This document shows, one piece after another, positions 1 through 7,346 of a DNA stretch of 17,561 nucleotides; position 1 is the first letter of the stretch, and every line of letters starts with the position of its first letter. The position numbers and the translations under genes are program-made. The notes beneath the pieces are model-generated. The model had not been told where the DNA came from. It was given only the letters and a program-made list of their open reading frames with translations, and did no database searches. Where the stretch lies: contig CAZIPZ010000073.1 in assembly GCA_964541075.1 (NCBI GenBank), positions 1 to 17,561 on the forward strand. Direction: 5' to 3'. This DNA is from CAZIPZ01 sp964541075. Its GTDB lineage: Bacteria > Acidobacteriota > Terriglobia > 20CM-2-55-15.

Positions 1-2
1 TG

Positions 3-215
3 CAGAACAGGCTCTTGTCTCCGATCGCCGAAATCACCAACCGCGTGTTGAATGCATACGCAACGGAGAATGGATTTACGGTCGTGTTCGATGTTTCAAG
101 CCAGGCGAGCAATATCGTTTTTGCGCAGGACATCGCCGACATCACCACGGAAGTCATCCGTCGAGTTGATGTAGAACTGGCCAAAGAAGCGGCCAAACCT
201 GCGGCAAAACCCTAA
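3..215 (+). CDS. OmpH/Skp family periplasmic chaperone, C-terminal fragment
   Basis: The reading frame is open from base 3 and enters from outside the window, so only about the last 70 residues are present. They match the C-terminal part of OmpH/Skp proteins: a helix (ITNRVLNAYATENGFTVVFD), a short strand, then the family-typical IADITTEVIRR before the tail. The extreme C-terminus is an Ala/Lys/Pro-rich tail (AKEAAKPAAKP). Skp-type proteins hold unfolded outer-membrane proteins in the periplasm on their way to the BAM complex. The position just upstream of fabZ-lpxA agrees with the bamA-skp-lpxD-fabZ-lpxA order of many diderms, but lpxD is missing here between this gene and fabZ. The family call rests on the C-terminus alone. 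Confidence 0.75.
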   Translation, partial: QNRLLSPIAEITNRVLNAYATENGFTVVFDVSSQASNIVFAQDIADITTEVIRRVDVELAKEAAKPAAKP

Positions 216-245
216 AGGGAAAATCGGAAGGGAGATCGCGACACC

Positions 246-312
246 GGGGAAAATCAGGGACAGACCCCAATTTCCGTAGTTCAGAAATTGAGGTCTGTCG
301 CCGATTTTCCCC
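246..312. repeat. REP-like 67-base imperfect palindrome in the ompH-fabZ gap
   Basis: The left arm runs 246-275 and the right arm 283-312, around a loop of about 7 bases. GGGGAAAATC at 246-255 pairs exactly with GATTTTCCCC at 303-312. GACAGACC at 259-266 pairs with GGTCTGTC at 292-299. AATTTC at 269-274 pairs with GAAATT at 284-289. I count four mismatched positions in the arms. The core GGGACAGACCCCAATTT resembles the palindromic REP-like repeats seen in many environmental bacterial genomes, often linked to REP-associated (IS200-like) tyrosine transposases. No transposase and no second copy is visible here. It could also act as an attenuator or RNA-processing site between the two genes. It lacks the U-tract placement of a classic intrinsic terminator. 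Confidence 0.7.
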
Positions 313-342
313 CCGATTTCCCCGCCACCCATCCAAATCCCA

Positions 343-783
343 ATGGAAATGCGCATCGCAGAGATCATGCGCGTGCTGCCGCACCGCTATCCGTTCCTGC
401 TCGTCGACCGTGTCATCGAGGTGGATCCCGACAAACGGATCGTTGCGCTCAAAAATGTCACCATCAACGAACCGTTTTTCGCCGGGCATTTCCCAGACTC
501 TCCGGTTGTGCCAGGCGTCCTTACCATCGAGGCCATGGCTCAAGCCGGCGCCATACTGGGCTTGCTCGACAAGAATGCGGATCTTAGCAAGACGCTTGTG
601 TACTTCATGGGTATTGATGAAGCCCGGTTTCGACAGCCGATCGTTCCCGGCGACCAAATGCGCATCGTCGTCGAGGTGATCCGGCGGAAGACTACCGTGT
701 GGAAGATGAAGGGTGAGGTTTACGTCGGTCCTGAACTGGCAGCGGAAGCCATACTGCTCTCGTCTGTAGGTCTTCGGCCTTGA
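343..783 (+). CDS. fabZ: 3-hydroxyacyl-ACP dehydratase FabZ
   Basis: The 146-residue product has the full length and hot-dog fold signature of FabZ, which dehydrates (3R)-hydroxyacyl-ACP in cytoplasmic type II fatty acid synthesis. The LPHRYPFLLVDRV start (12-24) and the NEPFFAGHFPDSPVVPGVL block (42-60) are diagnostic. The catalytic pair is His49 (GHFP) and Glu63 (IEAMAQ), the same spacing as in E. coli. FGIDEARFR-like and VPGDQM motifs follow. ATG 343 was chosen because it leaves the usual short N-terminus. A second ATG lies two codons later and no clear Shine-Dalgarno is present. It sits 13 bases before lpxA, the classic arrangement in which FabZ and LpxA compete for the same hydroxyacyl-ACP pool. 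Confidence 0.96.
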   Translation: MEMRIAEIMRVLPHRYPFLLVDRVIEVDPDKRIVALKNVTINEPFFAGHFPDSPVVPGVLTIEAMAQAGAILGLLDKNADLSKTLVYFMGIDEARFRQPIVPGDQMRIVVEVIRRKTTVWKMKGEVYVGPELAAEAILLSSVGLRP

Positions 784-796
784 AATCCATAAACGC

Positions 797-1567
797 ATGA
801 TTCATCAGACCGCGATAGTCAGTTCTGAAGCGTGGCTTGGCGCCGACGTGTTTGTCGGACCGTATTGCCGGATCGGGGAGCGTGTGCGCATCGGCAACGG
901 GTGCAAGCTGGATTCGCACGTCATCGTCGAAGGACCGACGGTGATCGGAGAAAACAACCGGTTCTTTCCGTTTTGCACGATCGGGCTCCAGCCTCAGGAC
1001 CTGAAGTTCCATGGCGAGGAAACCTTTCTCACAATCGGGTCGAACAACGTTTTTCGCGAATACGTCAATATTCATCGCGGGACTCAAGCCGGCGGCGGCC
1101 ACACGCGCATCGGATCACACAACTTTCTAATGGTATATGTTCATGTCGCTCATGACTGCATTCTGGGAGACCACATTATTATGGCGAATGCCGCGACATT
1201 GGCCGGCCATGTGACGATTGAGGATCATGCCACCATCGGCGCCTTCTCCGGAGTTCATCAGTTCTGTCGTGTCGGCGCTCACGGTTACGTTGGCGGCTAC
1301 AGCGTTGTTACAAAGGATGTCCTTCCATACTCCAAGACTGTCAGCGAGCGTAACACTCATGCCTTCGGCGTGAACACCATTGGCCTCGAGCGCAAGGGGT
1401 TCACCCCTGAACAAATTGGCAACATCAAAGCAGCGTTTCGCTTGCTGCTTCAATCGAAACTCAACACGACTCAGGCTGCCGAAGCGATACGGGCAGGAGT
1501 GATCGCTCCGGAAGTTCGTGTCATCCTGGATTTTATTGAGACCTCCAGCCGTGGAATCATCAAATAA
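797..1567 (+). CDS. lpxA: UDP-N-acetylglucosamine O-acyltransferase LpxA
   Basis: The 256-residue protein is a left-handed beta-helix acyltransferase with repeated isoleucine-patch hexapeptides over residues 1-180, followed by the helical C-terminal domain ending in SSRGIIK. The LpxA-specific stretch HRGTQAGGGHTRIG (93-106) is present. The catalytic base is His119 in VHVAHDC, matching E. coli His125, with His116 matching His122. The segments NAATLAGHV, GVHQFCRVGAHG and FGVNTIGLERKGF are also typical. LpxA transfers a 3-hydroxyacyl chain from ACP to UDP-GlcNAc, or to a 3-amino analogue in some lineages, as the first step of lipid A synthesis. ATG 797 gives the normal N-terminus, though no strong ribosome binding site is visible. 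The 3' end overlaps lpxI. Confidence 0.96.
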   Translation: MIHQTAIVSSEAWLGADVFVGPYCRIGERVRIGNGCKLDSHVIVEGPTVIGENNRFFPFCTIGLQPQDLKFHGEETFLTIGSNNVFREYVNIHRGTQAGGGHTRIGSHNFLMVYVHVAHDCILGDHIIMANAATLAGHVTIEDHATIGAFSGVHQFCRVGAHGYVGGYSVVTKDVLPYSKTVSERNTHAFGVNTIGLERKGFTPEQIGNIKAAFRLLLQSKLNTTQAAEAIRAGVIAPEVRVILDFIETSSRGIIK

Positions 1568-2366
1568 ATACGGCCTTATCGCCGGGAATGGAAAGTTTCC
1601 GTTTCTCGTTCTCGATGCCGCTCGCAGCCAGGGGATCGAAATGGTCGTTGCTGCGATCAAAGAGGAAACGTTTCCCGAAATCGAACAACATGCCAGCACC
1701 GTTCACTGGATGTCGCTCGGGCAGCTCGGAAAATTGATCAAGACGTTCAAGGCTGAAGGTGTGAACCGCGCCATTATGGCCGGTCAGGTCAAGCACAAGC
1801 AGATCTTCAGCTCGATCGTTCCGGATCTTAAAATGATCCAGTTGCTGGCGAGCCTTGCAACCAAGAATACGGACTCGCTGATTGGCGGAGTCGCCCGCAT
1901 GCTCGAGAAAGAAGGGATTCAGCTCGTCGAATCGATAGCGTTCCTGAAGCCTCTGCTGCCGCAGGCCGGTGTGCTCACCCGCCGCGCCCCGACGGATGAG
2001 GAAGAGCGGGATCTCCAGTACGGTCGACGCCTGGCGCGTGAACTGGGGCGGCTGGATCTTGGTCAATGCGTTGTCGTTGCTGATGGCGCGTGCGTCGCGC
2101 TTGAAGCCATGGAGGGCACGGATGCCGTAATGGAAAGAGCAGCCTCACTTGTGAACGGCAAGCCTCTCAGGGTCGTCAAGCTGGCGAAGCCGAATCAGGA
2201 TCTACGTTTCGATGTTCCAGTGATTGGACCTGCAACTGTACGCCTGATGGCCCGCCTGAATTTCACCGCCCTGGCAATCGAAGCGGACAGGACGCTTATG
2301 ATCGATCGCGACGAACTGATTCGGGAAGCGGACTCCAACAATATCGTCATCATCGCCGTGGAGTAA
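1551..2366 (+). CDS. lpxI: UDP-2,3-diacylglucosamine pyrophosphatase LpxI
   Basis: This belongs to the DUF1009/LpxI family, which replaces LpxH in lineages such as alphaproteobacteria and many acidobacteria. It cleaves UDP-2,3-diacylglucosamine to lipid X at the inner membrane. The N-terminal domain begins YGLIAGNGKFPFLVLDAA. The C-terminal domain has VVVADGACVALEAMEGTDA near residues 174-192 and FDVPVIGPATV near 220-230. The aspartate at about 221 probably corresponds to the catalytic Asp225 of Caulobacter LpxI. GTG 1551 gives 271 residues and puts the family core at the very N-terminus. An earlier in-frame GTG at 1518 would add 11 residues. The overlap with the 3' end of lpxA suggests translational coupling. 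Confidence 0.92.
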   Translation: MESSNKYGLIAGNGKFPFLVLDAARSQGIEMVVAAIKEETFPEIEQHASTVHWMSLGQLGKLIKTFKAEGVNRAIMAGQVKHKQIFSSIVPDLKMIQLLASLATKNTDSLIGGVARMLEKEGIQLVESIAFLKPLLPQAGVLTRRAPTDEEERDLQYGRRLARELGRLDLGQCVVVADGACVALEAMEGTDAVMERAASLVNGKPLRVVKLAKPNQDLRFDVPVIGPATVRLMARLNFTALAIEADRTLMIDRDELIREADSNNIVIIAVE

Positions 2367-2382
2367 ATCAGGAATACTTCTT

Positions 2383-3306
2383 ATGATAAAGGTCGCCGTC
2401 GTCGGTGTTGGACACCTCGGCAAACAACACGCGCGGATTTATGCCGAATTGGAGGGCGTCGAACTTGTCGGCGTCGTGGACGTTTTAGGCGCGCGCGCTG
2501 CGGAAATCGCCGCACAATACCATACCGAGGCGTACACGGATTATCGCGAACTTTTCGGCAAAGTGGACGCTGTAAGTCTTGCTGCGCCGACCGTTGACCA
2601 CGCCCGAATCGGGGCCGACCTGCTGTCGCACGGCATCGACGTTCTGGTTGAAAAACCGATTGCATCTTCCATCAGCGGGGCGAAATCGCTCATTGACGCC
2701 GCCGCCGCGAACCAAAGAATCCTGCAGGTCGGGCATGTTGAGCGCTTCAATCCGGTTATCACCATGGCCCTGGACGCCGCAACCCGTCCCCAGTTTTTTG
2801 AGATTCACAGGCTTGCCGTATTTTCGCCGCGAAGTCTGGACATTGACGTTGTCCTCGATTTAATGATTCACGACATTGATATTGTGCTACGGATGGTTTC
2901 GTCACCCGTACGCGAGGTTCGGGCTGTCGGGATTCCGGTGCTGTCGAAGAAGGCGGACATTGCGAACGCCAGAGTGGAGTTCGAGGACGGATGCGTTGCA
3001 AACCTTACGGCCAGTCGCGTCAGCTTCGAAAAAATCCGAAAATTGCGATTCTTCCAACCTCACGATTATGTCTCCGTCGATTACGCGAGCCAGAAAGGAA
3101 CCATGGTTTCGCTCAGGATGGGTCGGGTTGCCGAACGCAAGCTCGAGCCCGAATACAAGGAGCCGTTAAAAGCGGAGCTGGAAGCATTTACGAATTCCGT
3201 CCGAACCCGTCAAAAGCCCGCAGTATCTGGTGAAGACGGGCTTCGAGCCCTCGAATTGGCGATGCGCATAAACGCTGCCATCACCGAAAGACTTATGTTA
3301 GCTTGA
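2383..3306 (+). CDS. Gfo/Idh/MocA family NAD(P)-dependent oxidoreductase, possibly acting on lipid A sugar precursors
   Basis: The 307-residue protein starts with a Rossmann fold (VAVVGVGHLG, residues 4-13). It carries the family's EKP motif at 90-92 (VLVEKPIA), GHVERFNP at 117-124, and the conserved DLMIHDID at 159-166 that contains the catalytic-type histidine. It begins 16 bases after lpxI, with AGGA at 2370-2373 as a plausible ribosome binding site. Relatives sit next to lpxA or lpxI in several diderm phyla. One characterised relative, GnnA, oxidises the 3-position of UDP-GlcNAc before GnnB transamination. The position supports a lipid A or LPS sugar role, but the family is broad and no gnnB-like aminotransferase is in the window, so the substrate is not settled. 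Confidence 0.85.
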   Translation: MIKVAVVGVGHLGKQHARIYAELEGVELVGVVDVLGARAAEIAAQYHTEAYTDYRELFGKVDAVSLAAPTVDHARIGADLLSHGIDVLVEKPIASSISGAKSLIDAAAANQRILQVGHVERFNPVITMALDAATRPQFFEIHRLAVFSPRSLDIDVVLDLMIHDIDIVLRMVSSPVREVRAVGIPVLSKKADIANARVEFEDGCVANLTASRVSFEKIRKLRFFQPHDYVSVDYASQKGTMVSLRMGRVAERKLEPEYKEPLKAELEAFTNSVRTRQKPAVSGEDGLRALELAMRINAAITERLMLA

Positions 3307-3319
3307 CGGTAGACGATCA

Positions 3320-4315
3320 ATGCTGTTCGAATCCAACCTGAAGACGGAGCCAGAGCGGCGTCGAGCTCCGACGTTGCTGATTTCAATAGCCATACATCTG
3401 CTCCTCATTGCTGTGATCGTTGCCAATCCAGAGTTTTTGCGCTCCGCGCCGAAGCGGATTATCCGTATTGCCGGCCAGGATTACGATCTCAGCAAGAATC
3501 AGCTCACGGAACTGGTCAATCCACCTTCGCCTACGTCACAGCCGAAGCCGCCGGCTCAACAGAATCAACCGCCTTTGGTTCAGCCTCCGCAGCCTGAGGT
3601 TCGTGCAACACCCCCTCCGCCTCCTCCGCCACCACCACCGCCGCCGCCAGCCGTGATCAGTCCTGACGACGTGATCGCCGAGGGGGCAAGACCGGATGGA
3701 ACTCCTCGCGCATCGCATGGAGACACTACCGAAGCTGCTCGGAATGGGTCCGACGGGCCTCCAGACATCTCAAAGCCTGCGGAGACTGCCCCGCCGAAAC
3801 AGGCGGAACGAGGCCGCACACAGATTGCGCAGAATACGAATCCGGGAGCTCTCCATTTGCCGAACCTGATGGACAGCGCGGGCAAGATCGTTGATCAGTC
3901 CATTCAGGACTCACGAAGGAAGTTCGGACAGGGGGGCCGCACCGGCATACCGAGCGCGCCAGCTCAAGAGGATCCGAATTTTTCGACCGAGGAACCAACG
4001 ATCCTTTCCGACACAAGGGGATACGATTTTGGTCCCTACATGAATCAGGTCGTCAACCGCGTTCGTGTGAATTGGTATTCGCTGATTCCGGAAATTGCAA
4101 GATTAGGCCGAAGAGGCCGTGTAGTGATCGTCTTCACAATCGCCGAGAGCGGGGCCGTGCAGGATCTTCGCCTCGTTGCGAATTCCGGGGCTGACCCGCT
4201 CGATAGGGCGGCAATGGGCGCCATTACCGCATCGAATCCCTTTCAGCAATTGCCGGCGAACTTCGACGGCGATCACCTCGTCCTTCAGTTCACCTTTCTT
4301 TACAACCTGAAATGA
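3320..4315 (+). CDS. TonB-like energy transducer with polyproline periplasmic spacer
   Basis: The 331-residue protein has a short basic cytoplasmic N-terminus (KTEPERRRAPT), one membrane helix at about 18-36 (TLLISIAIHLLLIAVIVAN), and a long Pro/Gln-rich periplasmic region (66-225). That region includes 13 prolines in a row at 98-110. A TonB C-terminal domain follows at about 237-329, with VRVNWYSLIPE, GRVVIVFTIAESG and FTFLYNL. Such proteins use the proton motive force through ExbB/ExbD or TolQ/TolR-type partners, none of which are in the window. It could equally be a TolA-like or adventurous-gliding (AglT/PglI-type) protein. ATG 3320 lies 13 bases after the oxidoreductase, and its stop overlaps the next start (ATGA), so it belongs to the same transcript. 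Confidence 0.85.
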   Translation: MLFESNLKTEPERRRAPTLLISIAIHLLLIAVIVANPEFLRSAPKRIIRIAGQDYDLSKNQLTELVNPPSPTSQPKPPAQQNQPPLVQPPQPEVRATPPPPPPPPPPPPPAVISPDDVIAEGARPDGTPRASHGDTTEAARNGSDGPPDISKPAETAPPKQAERGRTQIAQNTNPGALHLPNLMDSAGKIVDQSIQDSRRKFGQGGRTGIPSAPAQEDPNFSTEEPTILSDTRGYDFGPYMNQVVNRVRVNWYSLIPEIARLGRRGRVVIVFTIAESGAVQDLRLVANSGADPLDRAAMGAITASNPFQQLPANFDGDHLVLQFTFLYNLK

Positions 4316-6012
4316 AAAAGTTCTTTCTGCTCGGCGCGCTTGGCGTGCTGCTCCCTGTGTTCCAGACAGAACCTGTTGTTCGCATCGGCCTCAACCAAAA
4401 TGCGACAAACGTGGTTGTTCGTTCTTCAGAAACTTTTGCCGTCCAGCAAAACCGAACACGCACGGCGCGGTTCACCACAATTGTGTCCGTTGATCCAGGT
4501 TCAGCAAACCGCGCTGTGACCAAGAGCGACTTGCAGCGGCGCATGCTTGTGGAACTCGATGGTGGAAAACTGCTCGTTCTTCCAATGGGGACAAAGGTGC
4601 GCATGACGGGACCGTCACGCCTGCAGACGGAGAACGGTCGAACGTATCGCGGCGTCATCGAAGTTTCTGGGAATTCTCGAGACAGTCTGACCATCGTCAA
4701 TGAACTTCCGATCGAGGAATACCTCCTGGGAGTAGTGCCAAACGAACTGAGCCCGACGACGTTCAGCCAATTGGAAGCTTTGAAGGCGCAGGCAGTGGCC
4801 GCCCGGACCTACATCGTCAGAAACATGGGGCAGTATCGGAGGGAAGGATACGATATTTGCGACACAGATGCGTGCCAGGTCTATTTTGGCGCCGGGACCG
4901 AAGACCCACTCTCGAGTCAGGCAGTGGCGGAGACTCGCGGCATGGTCGCGACCTATAACGATCAGCCGATTAATGCACTTTACAGTTCAACATGCGGTGG
5001 GCGCACCGAGAACGTCGAAAACATCTTCGATGAAAAGCTTCCATACTTGGTTTCGACCATATGTGAATACAAGCATCCCGATCCGCTTCGATTCTCTGCC
5101 TCGCGCGTGGTCCCGGACTGGAGAGATGCGGTTTTGTCTATCGCTGGTGTTTCGAACTTCACCGAAGCCCGTCGCTTTATGGGTTTGCAGGGAGAAGGGG
5201 AGCCGGAATCCATGGACATCCGCGTGCTGGCCCCTTTCATACGCCGCAACTTCTATCCGCAAGTTCGCACGGACTCGGATGAAAGGTTCCTGGCGGAGCA
5301 GGGTATTCTCACTCCGAATGTCCAGCTGAGAGACATTCTGTTCCGCCTGATAGATAAGAAGGGTGCATTTGAATGGCAGCAAGGGGTCCTGGTGGCTTGG
5401 GATGGGCAGGTCATGAAACTGTTGGTGAACGGCCAGCCCAGGGAATTTCGTCTTAATGCGGATGCACCCGTTTATGAACGCGTCGGCGACGAACGGATGG
5501 GAATCAAAGACGGTTCCTGGATTGGCGGCGAGTTGATCGATTTTCGCGCCGTCGAAGGCGCGATTCAAATGTTGGTATACCGCATCAACTTTGCGAATCC
5601 CGCCGCCGACCGCTATTCCCGCCTTGCCATCTGGCAAGCCCGCCGGTCGAAGCAAGAGTTGGAAACGGCGCTTCGTCCTTTGAACATCGGCGAACTCCGC
5701 GACATTCGCGTCATCGAGCGTGGTCCATCCGAACGCCCGGTCAGCACAGAACTGATTGGCGCGCGAGGGCGGCAGGTGGTTCGCGCGCTTCGCCTTCGAA
5801 ATCTACTGGGATTGCGGGACAGCCTCTTCTACTTCGATGCCGAACGCAATGCCTCCGGTGAGTTGCTGGGCATTACGTTTTATGGAAGAGGATGGGGACA
5901 CGGTGTGGGGATGTGCCAGGTTGGCGCATATGGGATGGCTCTCGATGGCGCCACTTATGAGCAGATTCTGAAGAAGTACTACGCGGGAATTGAGATCAAA
6001 AAACTCTATTAG
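4312..6012 (+). CDS. SpoIID/LytB-domain protein, exported, with a large central insertion
   Basis: The 566-residue product begins with a signal peptide (KKFFLLGALGVLLPVFQ). The SpoIID core follows at about 110-240: YRGVIEVSG, LPIEEYLLGVVPNELSP, EALKAQAVAARTYIVRN and SSTCGGRTENVENIF. Glu145 in VPNEL is in the place of the catalytic glutamate of SpoIID lytic transglycosylases, and Cys228 lies in the STCGG element. The closing motif GWGHGVGMCQVGAYGMA is at 527-543, so about 285 residues separate two parts of a domain that are closer in SpoIID itself (about 340 residues in total). SpoIID cleaves peptidoglycan stripped of stem peptides. Here it probably remodels the wall or binds denuded glycan. 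It is translationally coupled to the TonB-like gene by a four-base overlap. Confidence 0.9.
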   Translation: MKKFFLLGALGVLLPVFQTEPVVRIGLNQNATNVVVRSSETFAVQQNRTRTARFTTIVSVDPGSANRAVTKSDLQRRMLVELDGGKLLVLPMGTKVRMTGPSRLQTENGRTYRGVIEVSGNSRDSLTIVNELPIEEYLLGVVPNELSPTTFSQLEALKAQAVAARTYIVRNMGQYRREGYDICDTDACQVYFGAGTEDPLSSQAVAETRGMVATYNDQPINALYSSTCGGRTENVENIFDEKLPYLVSTICEYKHPDPLRFSASRVVPDWRDAVLSIAGVSNFTEARRFMGLQGEGEPESMDIRVLAPFIRRNFYPQVRTDSDERFLAEQGILTPNVQLRDILFRLIDKKGAFEWQQGVLVAWDGQVMKLLVNGQPREFRLNADAPVYERVGDERMGIKDGSWIGGELIDFRAVEGAIQMLVYRINFANPAADRYSRLAIWQARRSKQELETALRPLNIGELRDIRVIERGPSERPVSTELIGARGRQVVRALRLRNLLGLRDSLFYFDAERNASGELLGITFYGRGWGHGVGMCQVGAYGMALDGATYEQILKKYYAGIEIKKLY

Positions 6013-6026
6013 GAGCTTTTCAGCTC
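6013..6026 (+). other. Small stem-loop after the SpoIID-like gene
   Basis: GAGCT at 6013-6017 pairs perfectly with AGCTC at 6022-6026 around a TTTC loop, directly after the TAG stop. There is no following T-run, so it is not a convincing terminator. The rest of the 127-base gap to the chosen miaA start holds no other clear signal. It stays open in the miaA frame, so an N-terminally extended MiaA from ATG 6038 or 5990 cannot be excluded. Confidence 0.3.
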
Positions 6027-6139
6027 GGAATGAGCAGATGCCACGATTATCGCCACCAACTGTTGATGACGACGTTTTGGGCGGGCAGCGGCCGGCGACG
6101 GAGGACGGGACAAGCGGCCCCGGATTACGCACTCACCGG

Positions 6140-7072
6140 ATGCATCCGGTCATTGCGATTGTCGGACCGACGGCGAGCGGTAAAACGGACTTGGCGCTGT
6201 ACGTCGCCCAACAGTTCAATGGCGAGATCATCAACTATGACTCCGTTCAGGTCTTCCGGCGCCTGAACATTGGCGCTGCAAAGCCGACGCTTCACGAGCG
6301 AGCCCGCGTTCCACACCACATGATCGACATTCGTGAACCGACCGACGTTTTCACCGCCGGCGACTATCAGCGCGAAGCCCGGGAGGTTTTGGGAGAGGTT
6401 CGCGGTCGTGGACGCGTGCCTGTGCTTGTCGGCGGGACCGGCCTCTACTTGCTCGCCCTGACGGACGGATTGTTTAATGGTCCGCGCCGTTCTGTTTACT
6501 GGAGGAACCGGCTGGAAATGCTTGCCGAGCGACGCGGCCGTGAACACCTGCATTGCGTGCTGGCGCGCCTGGATCCGGCGGCCGCGGCGAGGATCGCCCC
6601 CCGGGACAAACCCAAAATCATCCGCGCTCTGGAGGTCCGGCTGGAAACGGGTAAAGCGCTTTCCAAGCATCTGGAGGTGCAGCCTCGCCAGCCTCTAACC
6701 GGTTTTAAGGTTTGTACAATCGGCCTGAACGTCCATCGAGCCGAGTTGAATCGCCGCATTGACGAACGCGTTGTCCGAATGTTTGAAGCCGGATTGGTCG
6801 ATGAAGTGAGGTCATTGCTGGCCGAAGGAATTCCACCCAGCGCTAAGCCTTTCGAAGCCATCGGATACCGGCATGTTCTGGCAGAATTAAATTCCTGTAA
6901 CCCGGAAGAGGAAACGATTCGTATTATTCAGCGTGATACGAGACGATACGCCAAGCGTCAAATGACTTGGTTTCGCAAACAACCGAATGTTTCGTGGTTT
7001 GATGGTCCCGGAGATAGCGACGAAATAAAAGAAAGGGTCCATCAGTTCCTTAAACCTTTACTCACTTTTTAG
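6140..7072 (+). CDS. miaA: tRNA dimethylallyltransferase MiaA
   Basis: MiaA adds the dimethylallyl group to A37 of tRNAs reading codons that begin with U. The motifs are in the normal order: P-loop GPTASGKT at 9-16, the DSVQVFRRLNIGAAKP block at 34-49 (Asp34 is the usual catalytic base), VPHHMIDI, FTAGDYQREA, VLVGGTGLYL at 96-105, FEAIGYRHVL at 238-247, and TRRYAKRQMTWFRK at 267-280. ATG 6140 gives 310 residues, the standard length, starting immediately before the first strand. The longer open frame back to 5990 would add a low-complexity stretch with no family match. The ribosome binding site for 6140 is weak. The stop overlaps the hfq ribosome binding site, matching the conserved miaA-hfq-hflX order. 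Confidence 0.95.
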   Translation: MHPVIAIVGPTASGKTDLALYVAQQFNGEIINYDSVQVFRRLNIGAAKPTLHERARVPHHMIDIREPTDVFTAGDYQREAREVLGEVRGRGRVPVLVGGTGLYLLALTDGLFNGPRRSVYWRNRLEMLAERRGREHLHCVLARLDPAAAARIAPRDKPKIIRALEVRLETGKALSKHLEVQPRQPLTGFKVCTIGLNVHRAELNRRIDERVVRMFEAGLVDEVRSLLAEGIPPSAKPFEAIGYRHVLAELNSCNPEEETIRIIQRDTRRYAKRQMTWFRKQPNVSWFDGPGDSDEIKERVHQFLKPLLTF

Positions 7073-7076
7073 GGAG
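7071..7076 (+). promoter_or_regulatory. Ribosome binding site of hfq
   Basis: AGGGAG lies five bases before ATG 7082 and overlaps the TAG stop of miaA. This fixes the hfq start and implies coupling between termination on miaA and initiation on hfq. Confidence 0.75.
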
Positions 7077-7081
7077 TTCCT

Positions 7082-7339
7082 ATGGAAAATAAAACGGCCA
7101 CCCAGAACATCCAGGATGTCTATCTCAATACGGTTCGCCGCGACAAAGCGCCAGTCACAGTTTTTCTCATTAGCGGTGTAAAATTGATTGGGAAGATCCG
7201 AGGATTCGACAAATATTCGGTCATTCTAGAAGCGAACAACCAAGAGCAATTGATTTTCAAGCACGCCATTTCGACAGTTACCACGGCGAAGGTTTCATCC
7301 GCCCCGCCCCCACAAAGTGTCGCCGGAGAGCGATCCTAA
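7082..7339 (+). CDS. hfq: RNA chaperone Hfq
   Basis: The 85-residue Sm-like protein forms hexamers that pair small RNAs with mRNAs. The Sm1 region (PVTVFLISGVKLIGKIRGFDKYSVIL, about 24-49) and the Sm2 motif IFKHAISTV (58-66) are intact. Gln11 and Asp12 match E. coli Gln8 and Asp9, Phe42 matches Phe39, and Lys60-His61 match Lys56-His57 of the proximal RNA site. The position of E. coli Phe42 is Tyr45 here. The C-terminal tail is short (about 20 residues, with PPPQS), unlike the long acidic tail of enterobacterial Hfq. It lies nine bases after miaA and just before hflX, as in proteobacteria. Its presence implies Hfq-dependent small RNAs elsewhere in the genome. Confidence 0.95.
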   Translation: MENKTATQNIQDVYLNTVRRDKAPVTVFLISGVKLIGKIRGFDKYSVILEANNQEQLIFKHAISTVTTAKVSSAPPPQSVAGERS

Positions 7340-7346
7340 CGCGTTA

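Noticed and set aside
154..798. A 214-codon minus-strand open frame across fabZ
   Set aside because: It is antisense to a complete FabZ and spans the REP-like palindrome. Its composition shows no protein family.
3611..3655. Short tandem repeat of CCN or antisense GGN codons
   Set aside because: The codons are mixed and encode a polyproline spacer. It is not a microsatellite array or CRISPR-like repeat.
4987..5655. A 222-codon minus-strand open frame opposite the SpoIID-like gene
   Set aside because: It is antisense to the insertion region of a well-supported gene, with no signal peptide or domain of its own.
6013..6139. N-terminal extension of MiaA or a small separate gene in the gap
   Set aside because: The frame is open, but the sequence is low in conservation signals and would make MiaA about 34-50 residues longer than usual. 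The start at 6140 gives the standard length. It is kept only as a caveat in the miaA entry.
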